Assembly (NCBI GenBank): GCA_019722365.1
Contig: JADFUC010000936.1
Span: 372,001-436,000 of the forward strand
Reading direction: 5' to 3'
Origin: Lithospermum erythrorhizon
Taxonomy: Eukaryota; Streptophyta; Magnoliopsida; Boraginales; Boraginaceae
Length of the DNA: 64,000 nucleotides
Part shown: positions 51,447-61,084 of the stretch, one piece after another
How positions within the stretch are numbered: the stretch's first letter is position 1
Layout: each line of letters starts with the position of its first letter
Notes under the pieces: generated by a model
Told to the model about the DNA's origin: nothing
The model's input: only the letters and a program-made list of their open reading frames with translations
The model's database searches: none
Translations under genes and position numbers: made by a program

Positions 51447-52420
51447 CTTGAACTAAATTCTTGGTGTTTTTTGTTATTGTTGTAGCTATAGAAATTCTTT
51501 TTAGGTATTTCTGGTAGCTATTATCTTCGTTCATTCATTCTTTCCATTTAAATTGTAATCCAAGTAGTTGTGATGGAACTCAGATTAAATATCAGAGTTC
51601 CACTGTATTCTTTCTTTAACAACATAATGTATTAGAAATTTTGACTTCTTAGCTGGAATCTCAGCTCAAAGGGCAAAAGGGAGGGCAAAATGCCTTTTGT
51701 TGGCAAGGAATATTTTCATTCAAATTTCTTATAAAATCATTTAGAATTCATTCCACTTACCAACAAAATATGTGAACTAAATGTTGATGTTTTGGAGCTA
51801 CCTAATTGTCTATGTAGTAGCCTGCAGAAGTGGACCATTATATAGATGATTAAGTAGTGAGCAGTGAAGTTTGCTTGATATGTTTCCTTCTGAACTATTT
51901 CTTCTTCAACCATGTTAATTGAATGTAAGATTTTGGTAGCATTTTTCTAAGCTCCAGCAGACTCTTCATAACCTAGTATAACGACTTACCTTAATGATAT
52001 AATTCAATTAGATGAAAATTGAATTTGGTAATGGAGTTTAAGACGATCTATTTGGTTATTCTTCCGTCTTATCGAGTAAGTAAATCCTTCTTTGGCTTAT
52101 GAAGTTATGCACCCTTATCAATCACAAGTACTGTTTCACAATTGAAATCATTTTACCATTTCACAAATAGCGTCAGAAGAATCGAATTGAGCTTCTTTGG
52201 ATGCAGAAGGGGCATCCGAGGGGACCAATTATAGAAACTCGCTAAAATCGGAAGTACACTATAGAACTCTTCGATAGTTTAAATGGAGTACTGGTATAGA
52301 ATTTATGACAATACAAATCTGTCGAACACAGCTGAACATGTTAGCATGTGTTATTGATGATAGTCATAAACATAAAAACCTTTCAGAACTACTACGGTTG
52401 GTGGCACTACAGGGTTCTCC
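51447..52420. other. Convergent 3' intergenic region between IQM and nCBP
   Basis: Holds the 3' ends of both transcripts. No canonical AATAAA stands out and no gene is present. Confidence 0.55.
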
Positions 52421-55106
52421 TTATCCTCTCAGCCAAGTGTTCCGATATGATGAGTTGTCGCGTAGAGAAGCATCATGAGGCTTATACTCCATCACATAGC
52501 TGCTGGGGAGTTTCAAGTGTCTTTTAATCGCATCTCTTAGCGACATCACAGCCTGGAAGCGTTGATCACGTTCAGAAGTAGGTCTTAGTTTAACTAAAGT
52601 TGATGGCATAAATAGATACTATTAGACACTACAAACCTGATTATCAGATGCATTGCGGTTCCACACGCTCAATATATCCTCATTGAAACGAATGCTTAGA
52701 ACTGCACCACAAACATCACCACCATAATCGAGTTGATCACCCACTAGTGCCAGAACCTGCAAACAAGTTGCATATGAACAAGGTTAGACATATTGTACAT
52801 TCTTGGAGTTGGTAGCAACAGTTAATAGGTGTTCTCTAACGTTATAAAAGTAAGAAAAACACAAAATGAACATTAGATACCAACTGCAAAAATAGAAATC
52901 TGACAGGTAAAATTGAAGGACTCAAACAACAGAAGAAAGAGAACATCATCGATCTTACTTCTAAAAGAGCTGCATATCTAGTCAAGACATCACATCTATC
53001 AAAGATGGGGACCAGGGTGATTAAGATAAATACTTTTATTAGTGAAATGACTGAAAGATATATACATAACTAGCAAATATTAAGAGATCAAAGCTAGAGA
53101 ACAATCATCAAGTCATGCCAGTAGAGAAGTGTATATGCAAACTGGAACATGTTATTATCAAATGTAGCAAATAGCAATCACTGGTTAACATTGAGAAAAT
53201 ATTTATCTATCATCATCGCCAATGCTTTCTCACCAGATCTTCCCAAAACCGACCAGTGATAGCCTTCTTAAATCGAATTATCCATTTCCCGCCATTGCAG
53301 TTAGCAGAATCCTAAATGAAGTATAACAGGAAAAAAAACATAATCATTACATTATAAAGAAAACTTATTTAACCATGCAACATAATAAGGAAACAAAAAA
53401 ACTATATTACTTTCCGAAAATTCATCAATTACCTCCCACAGTGGTCGAATGCCTGCCTTGAAAAGATGCAAATCAGTTGGGACTGGTAGTGCTGATGGAC
53501 GAGCCAAGTGGCAGTAGCAGACCCAAAATCCTTCAACCTATAAGAGTTATAAACAGACAAAGAATCTTGCTCTGAACATTCTGATAAAATACTTATTAAT
53601 CTGTGATGAGCCCGTGCATACTGATTCCCAAATAATAGGAGAAAAGATAAGGGAAGGGACTCACAGAACTAAAATCCGCTATCTTCTTTATATTGTCCTC
53701 GTATGATGTTTGACTGCGAACTCCAGGTGTTCGGCGGGTGTACCAGAAAACGTATCTGTACTGTTTATTTCATTTCATCAACACAAATATGATTAATATT
53801 CATGATGGAAGCATGTGCAGTAGAGAAGAAAACAGCAAACGTAATATGAAATGAAAGCATGCTCATATATACAACTCTAAAAGACCTTCCAACAATTACT
53901 CAAGAATCCAACAACCACATGTTCTGCAACTAAACTATGTCATGTACTTTTAGCAGCACAGGTATTGGCCAAGAAGCCTCGGATAGTCGGATCCTTCAAA
54001 CAATCATTTTTTTTTAATTCGGTACATGTCATTCCAAGGACTCGATCCAAAAACAATTTACTTATCAGTGAAGACCAAAAGTAATATAGCACCACCAGGT
54101 AAACAATTATCTCACCAGTTTTTTATTTAATTCTCCTTAATGCACTCATCTAATATCCATTAAAGATCGTCCACTTTTAATTAACATTCAACTTTCGACT
54201 TTAAATATATTTTGTTTGTGTTATATAATATCTTATAAAAATATATCAATGGAAAGAGTTTGAAATGTAATTATCGATATATTTACCGCGATTATACAAT
54301 ACAAAACAAAAATATCTATGGTCAAAGTTGGAAGAGATTTAACAAAAAGCTCAAAAGTGACAATTCATGGACGGAGTGAAAGACATAACATTGTGGAAAC
54401 CAACTAAAATTCCATATGCTAAAATTAGGTAATAAAACATCACCAAAAGGACTAGACAACCAAAATTAATTCAATTCGAGCATGAATCCGAACATATAAC
54501 ATATGTAATATGAATAAATTACTCCCTCAATCCCCAAAAGATTGTCCAGTTTGTAGCTTTAATTGACGGACGTAACATCGATTTGAATCAAAACGATCAT
54601 AATAATAGTAAAATAAACTAAACGTCTGTATTTTTCACCAAATCATATACAACATATTCCTTCCATTTCAGTGTAACTGGGAGATTTTCATTCAACAAAA
54701 ATTCAACTTAATTTGAAGCTATAATTCATTCATTTAACTTCGTATTTATATCAGAATATTAATAAAATTAGGTAATATTACACACGTCTATAACGAAATA
54801 TTTAAATAAAATGAATTTAGTGTCAAAGTTAAGTATTTTTATTGCTAAATCGAACCTCGTATATAAAAAAATATGAGTTCAAAATTTAAAAAATTAATAA
54901 TAAAAATTTCAAAATTGGACAATCTTTTTGGGACAGAGGTAGTATTATTATTAATATACCTTAAGAGGATTAAGGCCAGCTTTGAGATCAAGAGTGATGC
55001 GGTCGTGATCATCCTCGGCGGGGGAGGAGAGTGAGGGGTCTGTCGCCGCCGCTGCTTTGGTGGCAGCGCCGCCGTCGAGTGGTTTATTATCGGATGATGA
55101 TTCCAT
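52421..55106 (-). CDS. nCBP: Novel cap-binding protein nCBP (class II eIF4E / 4EHP)
   Basis: Six coding exons on the minus strand: 55106-54960, 53760-53665, 53537-53433, 53311-53234, 52756-52637 and 52552-52421. They give 225 residues, close to the 221 I recall for Arabidopsis nCBP. The core reads WYTRRTPGVR (55-64), SYEDNIKKI, VEGFWVCYCHLARP (82-95), FKAGIRPLWED (cap-binding Trp at 115), GGKWIIRF, GAVLSIRFNEDILSVWNRNASD and HLKLPSSYVMEYKPHDASL, ending NTWLRG. Tyr69 stands where canonical eIF4E has a cap-stacking Trp, the class II hallmark. It binds the mRNA 5' cap and probably modulates translation; in some plants nCBP is also a potyvirid susceptibility factor. The Ala/Ser-rich N-terminus (1-40) is variable. 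Intron 1 holds MITEs. A Mutator-like element begins 102 bp upstream of the ATG. Confidence 0.95.
54150..54382. mobile_element. Probable MITE in nCBP intron 1
   Basis: TATCCATTAAAGATCGTCCA then CTTTTAA at the left is loosely inverted at the right as CAAAAGTGACAATTCATGGA then CGGAG. About 230 bp. Confidence 0.4.
54520..54941. mobile_element. Stowaway-like MITE in nCBP intron 1
   Basis: TACTCCCTCAATCCCCAAAA then GATTGTCCAGTTT is inverted at the right as AAATTGGACAATCTTTTTGG then GACAGAGGTA. TA at both edges. At about 420 bp it is long for the type, perhaps with a second element nested near 54655. It ends 18 bp from the exon 1 donor. Confidence 0.6.
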
Positions 55107-55207
55107 TTACTCGGCGGTGGAGATGGGAGTAGGAGGAAATATAAGAGGTAGGTTTTGTTTGGGAGGTAGTAAATTGGACATTTGCAATTAAGTCCTTGTA
55201 AAAGTTA

Positions 55208-56420
55208 GGCTTAATTTCATTTTTTGCCAATCTTTCAAATAAAGAACTGAATCCAACATTTCAAAAAAGACTGCGGATTTATTTTTCAGACGCGAACTTT
55301 TCAAAATCATGGTATTCTACTTTTGAAAAACCAAATCAATTTAGTTAGTCAAACAACATTCAAATAACTCACTTGAACTTATTTGACGGCACCCGAACTT
55401 TTCATATGATATCCCCTATCGGGGCCGCCACCCCATCCCCACCTCACGCCTCCCTCCATCTAAAGACCGACCTGGGAGCATGAGATTCCCCCATCTTCAT
55501 CTTAAAACTCCAACCTAATATATAATGCTTGCTAAAGACGCAAATCGCTGGAAGCGTAGAACCCAACTTATATATTTCAAGAATGCTGAGCATCCAATTA
55601 TAAGAAAAAATAAAGGCAATCTTGATTTCGAAAAATGGCGAAACTATAACATTTATGATATTCAAGATGAATCATAATCAATCCAAGCCAATAAACTTTT
55701 TTCCTTCAATGTAAGGTTCTTTTCATTCCATCATCACCAAAATACGTAGGGCCAGCCAGTAAGCATTAGACTACGCTATCAACATCAACACCAATATGAT
55801 TATCATTACTATCTCCTAAATCAAAATATCAACTATGTCAACTCAAACAACAAATAAATGGTTTGTCAAGTTTCCATTAACTCGACGATTAAGCAAAACC
55901 AAAATATCACTGAAGAGCTGAATCCAAAATCTTAAGTGGGTGAGATATGAAGGGAAAGTGCCATCACGGCCTCCAAGTCTCGATATTCGAACTATATAGC
56001 AAAATGCAAAACAAAGTGGGAAAAAGAGAAAAACAAAACCATTTCCGAGGTATTCTTGAACTTCAAGAGGTATCAATAGAAAAAGCATGGCCCCATAATC
56101 TACTTGCTCATTAGTTAACCGAAGTAATGGGCCCCAAAGTGAGGCGGGGGTAAAGAAGAAGAGGGCGCCATATGAAAAGTTCGGGGACGCTATAGAAAAG
56201 TTCAAAAGCATCAAATAAGTTTAGGTAAGTTATTTGAATATTGTTTGACTAAATTGTCCTTCTAAAATTTGATTTGGTATTCGAAAAGTACAGGTGCTAT
56301 GATTTTGAAAGTCAGGTGCCAAAAAATGCATCATTAAAAATACTGAAATGCTGAGAAGCCAAAGCGCTATTACTTGAAAGATTAAAAAACGTCACGTGCC
56401 TGTGATGAAATTATTAAGTC
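55208..56420. mobile_element. Mutator-like (MULE-type) element with long terminal inverted repeats
   Basis: The outer 200 or so bp at each end are imperfect inverted repeats. The left end runs GGCTTAATTTCAT, AATCTTTCAA, AACTTTTCAAAATCAT, ACCAAATCAA, TTAGTCAAACAACATTCAAA and GAACTTTTCATATG; the right end carries the complements in mirrored order from 56420 back to about 56170. A perfect 9-bp direct duplication, TAAAAGTTA, flanks it at 55199-55207 and 56421-56429. Nine-base duplications with long inverted ends are diagnostic of Mutator-like elements. The interior (55430-56170) is GC-richer; its 123-codon minus frame (55843-56214) has no recognisable domain and no transposase, so it is nonautonomous. 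It lies just upstream of nCBP. Confidence 0.85.
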
Positions 56421-56429
56421 TAAAAGTTA

Positions 56430-57235
56430 TTCGCATGGTTCAAGTTTCAGTTGACATAATTTCGAATTATAAATATAATAAACGTTCTCGGAAATATTAT
56501 GTAAAATATTTGAAGAACAAATGTGAAAATCTTGAAAATTAAGACAAGTTATATATACACTAAAAATATATATGAGTAAACATAAATATTATATAACAAA
56601 TATAAATATTCAACCGCATTAACTAGAATTATAAATAAATAAAAATATTTTAAAATTAATATTATGTAATTTAAAATGTTTGAAATAAACTTTAATGGAA
56701 ATTTGGCTTTTGAAATAATTCTTTTTCATAATTAGTATTATTTGAAAATATCTATAAAAGCTCAATTTGAACGGACATTAATGTATACAACAATTATCTC
56801 AATGCTGGCCGGTGGTACCTTTCTACCATAATATATTGAGACTTCTATCTAGTAGATGATATAATCTCAAAACAACAAATTATATTTTAATCAATCTCAA
56901 ATTATATTGCAAAGTAACAAATTCTAATCTTATCAACAAATTATAATCTGCTCAACTCTATAATATTTATCTCAAAATAATAATGTTCGATATTATATAA
57001 ATAAAAAAATAAAAAAAGCACATGATCTAGACAATAACATAAGTACTTTTAACGCTTTCGCCGAAACAAACCACTCTTTGAAATTATATTAGTTTCTGAA
57101 GCTCTATAAATTCAAAAATAGAAACTTTTTGAATGATTCGTAGGAAACGTTTAGAAAATTTGATCAATGGTTATTCGTTAAACCGGAAAACACCCGAGAA
57201 TCACCCGGTTTGGGGTCATTCGCCGGCTCAGCAAC
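56430..57235. other. Ancestral upstream flank of nCBP (inferred) and AT-rich DNA
   Basis: If the Mutator-like insertion is removed, 56430 onward becomes the DNA immediately upstream of the nCBP leader. AT-rich TATA-like words occur near 56468-56480. No coding sequence is seen. A short GTTATTCGTTAAACCGG sequence near 57169 recurs on the other side of the nCBP fragment (about 57361). Confidence 0.45.
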
Positions 57236-57365
57236 AGTGGCTTATTATCGGATGCTGATTTCATTTACTTGGCGGTGGAGATAGGAGGAGTAATAAGAAA
57301 TTGAAAAGGTAGGTTTTGTTTGGGGGATGTTTTTGGATATTTACAATTAAGTCATTGTAATAGTT
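57236..57365 (-). pseudogene. Truncated duplicate of the nCBP 5' end
   Basis: About 130 bp match 55078-55206 closely: the leader and the first ten or so codons of nCBP. On the minus strand the copy has an ATG at 57264 and reads MKSASDNKPL where nCBP reads MESSSDNKPL. It then diverges into unrelated sequence and stops after about 28 codons. On the leader side the match continues through AGGTAGGTTTTGTTTGGG and ACAATTAAGTCATTGTAATAG. No later nCBP exon is present nearby. Confidence 0.85.
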
Positions 57366-59750
57366 ATTCGTTAGACCGAAAATAATTCGGTGAACCGGAC
57401 TGGGGCTTTTACCCTCACCCTACAAGAGATCGACGCATTCGTATTATTTTAAGGTGATACTATATTAGATTTGGACCTGTAACCCGATAAATACCCGAAA
57501 GTTTGTATATATGTCGAAAGTACCCAAAATCTGGACCAAAATATCCAAAATTCATACCGAAATATAAAAATTTATTAATAAAATGAGACCCACAAAAGAC
57601 AAGACCGAAAAACCAGGACGGAGTATCCACCGTTAAGTTATCGATCCCTTGGCCCCAATTGTCATTCAATATTCATACTGCATCGAATCATAATAGTTTT
57701 CGGTCCGTTGCAATCCAGAATTCTCGCACGATACCGGCAAAGGAGCAATAACAGCACCAAGCAGGCAAGCAATGACCTATAGCCTCGTGTTTTGTACGTT
57801 TCAATTCAATGGACTAGAACTCGTGAATTTGCTTTGTTAGGCTTCGTTAATAGGGGCCAACACATGATAACTCCTAGGATTGAATTTGTTATATTACAAA
57901 CTTGAAAAAAGTTATCATCTAGCGATGGCCAACGTCCTCCACATCATCCACACAAAACCGAGATCAACATGATAGTCAACTCAACATAATGACTAATATT
58001 GTAGGATTAAGGAAGTTTAGTGGGATGGTAATTTAAGTTTCAAAGTGGGAGAAATGGAAACGAAAATACTTTTAATGGACGCTAACGCATTTTGTATTCC
58101 CTGCTATACATTTAAGTCGTTGTAAAAGTGAAGAAAAAATTCTCCGATCACTCTGTTCAGATAAATTCGTAGTTTTGTCTCCTTCATATTTAAAAAATAA
58201 CAATATTAGATTAAGGTTTTCAATTTACCTATCTAATGCTAATTTTTTAAAAACTCAACAAAAAAATTATAAATAAGGTAAATCTAGAATTTTATAGTCC
58301 TATAAAGATTAAGTAGTTTTGGAGCAACTCCACTCCAGCTTTGCCTCAATTTAAAAGAAAGAATTGACTAGCTTCATCAAACTTTAAATGGACACGCAAA
58401 GCCTTTATATTATGCGCACAATAAGTAGTCATTATACCTAATAATCATCCTCTTATTGTTGAATTCTTTCAATGTCCACACTTCAGATAACTGACATTCA
58501 ATATTCAATATTAAGAGCTAACAAAACATCAACATGAGATAAATCCCCGTTTTTCCTCTTTGCATATCTCAAATTCAAAATGTTACAAATGAATCAAATA
58601 ACTCTGTTCTTTCTATACCATTGATGTATTTTGCATTATTGAATTGGAGTGGTCCAACACTCCAACATACATGCTTAATTGAATCTTCTTTGCTTCACAT
58701 CATGCATTTATGTTTGATTGTCTCCTATTTATTTGGACCATACCATTTGAGGAAGAAGATTCTACATTTTATACACCTACTACCATAATTTTGGTCCTAT
58801 GTTAACAAAATTGATTCTTCTTCCTACTCCCTGGACGGCGTGGATCTCTTTGGGGAACATATTATTTTATGCCTAACCCGTTCAAATAGAAGTAGTATTC
58901 ATTTTCCAATCCAATACCTTAAATTTCTCTCTTTAGATTATAAGGTACAGAGTATTTCTAAATTCTAAGAATTGAAAAGTCAAACAGATCAAGATTTATG
59001 TTTCATTATGTATGTAGTAAAATAATCAAGTGAGCATCCAAATATGCAATCCCAATCAAAAGCTAGAGTGCACTTAACAAAGATGTTAGAAATCAAAATG
59101 TGAAATGTTATGTTATCAATCCCCGAGATTCTTATCTTCGGGTATTTTGGGATTTTATGGCGGCAAATCGCGCGACGCGCCTGAACTCTGCTAGAAAGTA
59201 TTTAAAAAATATTGTGATAATCGACATATAAAAACTCTCGCTATTTACTAATCAGCCTACGACGTATGAAAAAAAACGCTAATTCGCACGCACTACAAAC
59301 CTTTGACATTGTATATGAAATTTCCTTTCTTTTTTCAACTTCCCCCCCTCCCTCCCTCCTCTCCCCTGACATTTTTATTCTTAGCCTCCCGTCACAAATA
59401 AACTACTCGCTTTCTTTAATCTTGCTTTATTCCTTATGTCTTCTATTTTCAATTGAAATTGATAATAAAGGCCTATTCCATTTAAATCTATGAAAGCTTG
59501 AAATTCCTAGAAAATATATTTCAGCACTCCTCTTTCAAGAAACACTCTCAAACAAATTTGTAGTAAAGACCTCTAGTAACCTGATTCTCACTCCAAGTTT
59601 CTATACTACTTTTCTTATACACCGTATCTATTAACATAAAAAAAATAATCTAAAGTGATGAATAAAATAGTACTCCGTAAAAAATACCCCTAAAATTTGT
59701 AAATAAAAATCTACTAGCCAAAGAAGATGGGTGGTGCAATAGGAGGGCTC
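57366..59750. other. Intergenic, upstream of the DUF6821-like gene
   Basis: No gene seen. A pyrimidine-rich run (CCCCCCCTCCCTCCCTCC) lies at about 59343-59360 within a 75-codon frame that has no motif. Confidence 0.5.
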
Positions 59751-59756
59751 CACGTG
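59751..59756. promoter_or_regulatory. G-box / ABRE-like element (CACGTG)
   Basis: CACGTGGG lies 187 bp upstream of the ATG of the DUF6821-like gene. A CACGTG core followed by GG is a typical binding site for bZIP (ABF) and bHLH factors. Its activity here is inference. Confidence 0.45.
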
Positions 59757-59942
59757 GGCCACCAAATTTGTCACCTTTTGTGAAGGATAAGCATTTGATT
59801 ACATCACAATCTCTAAAGAAAAAGAAGGTTACATTGTCTCAATCTTCATTACCAAGTACAAGAAGACACTCCGCTCACATGAGAAAAGCAGAAAATCCTC
59901 AATAATTGGAACACAAATAATTTAATTTCCAAACTTCAAAAA

Positions 59943-61084
59943 ATGGATCTTGAAGAATGGGAAATTCTCCCTGAAGATGGATATCTTGATATCCAATATG
60001 ATGCTGGCAAGAAAATTTTCTCTAGAAAATATGGTGATGATGATTCAAACAACCTTTACAAGAACAACTATTTCATCTGCCCTTCTCAAGAATTACTAGA
60101 ATCAACTGAAAATTCAAGCTCCAGGGTGCCAAAACAACCCCTACATGTCCCAATTCAATTGTCCACTTTCCATGATGAACAAGTGGTGAAAGGAGTCATC
60201 AACATGGAACCAATCAACAATTCATCATCAGCTTCACTGGAGAAGATTAAAGATGTTCTTGATTCAGGATTCCCCCTGGAAGCTGATCATGATCCAGTTT
60301 CTCAAGTTTTCTTCAAGAAAATGGTTGAAAACAAATCTGTCGACATGAAAATGGACTCACCAAAGTCCAACAACAAGGGTCTCATCCCTCAGATGGATCC
60401 AGCTACTATTCGGTTCGATAACGAAGCAAACCCCACCAAAGAGGAGGCCCTGGAGAGTAAGAATTCAATGCAGAAACCAGAAAATGAAAAGATAAAAGAG
60501 ATCAGTGATGAGGTAACATGGGGACAAGATTCAGGGGGGCTAAACATATGGAAATTGAGCTTGAATAGATTTGGTGCAATTTGTTCATTTGGGGTTGTTG
60601 CTGCTTCAATTTGTATCATCATTCTTGGAGGTAGGAAGCAGAATAAACGACCTCATCAACAGAATCAGAAGGTTCCATTTCATATATTTACTGAAGACAA
60701 GGTGCAGAATCTTTAATTAGGCAAACTATTATGTTACATAACTTTTCTTCACAAAATTCGGTCATTATCATTATAAAGACTCAAATCCATACTCTGTCAG
60801 TACTAACATGTCGTAGCCACTAGTCTAATACTAAAGGTTTTTATGTTACATAACTTAATTAACTGTATTTTTCTTTTTTAGAAAGTAAAATTATTTATTG
60901 GAAAAAAGATAATCCAATTTGTTTGCTTTCAAAGCTAATATGATTAATCTTTTTTGTCTCAATTTAGAGGATCAAGCAAGTGGTGCATCATGCAACAAGA
61001 TTGAATGAAGCAATTTCAACAATGAGAGGAGTTCAAGGAGTCAGAGCTCATATTACAGTTGGGGGTTACTATGAAGGTCTTTAG
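59943..61084 (+). CDS. Acidic protein with C-terminal membrane segment, DUF6821-like
   Basis: Two exons (59943-60701 and 60968-61084) join in frame to 291 residues: GAAGACAAG|GTGCAG donor and CAATTTAG|AGG acceptor. The N-terminus EEWEILPEDGYLD (4-16) is followed by a poorly structured, acidic and Ser/Asn-rich middle. WKLSLNRFGAICSFG (203-217) then leads into a single hydrophobic segment (about 210-229). The C-terminal tail RIKQVVHHATRLNEAIS...RAHITVGGYYEGL (254-291) is the most conserved-looking part. I recall this layout from small plant proteins of unknown function (DUF6821), but the family name is from memory. A single-pass, tail-side-anchored topology is likely. If the intron is retained, translation ends four codons later (VQNL, stop at 60716) and removes the conserved tail. 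Confidence 0.85.

Noticed and set aside
55843..56214. 123-codon minus-strand frame
   Set aside because: It lies inside the Mutator-like element and partly in its terminal repeat; no domain is recognisable. A captured gene fragment is possible but unsupported.
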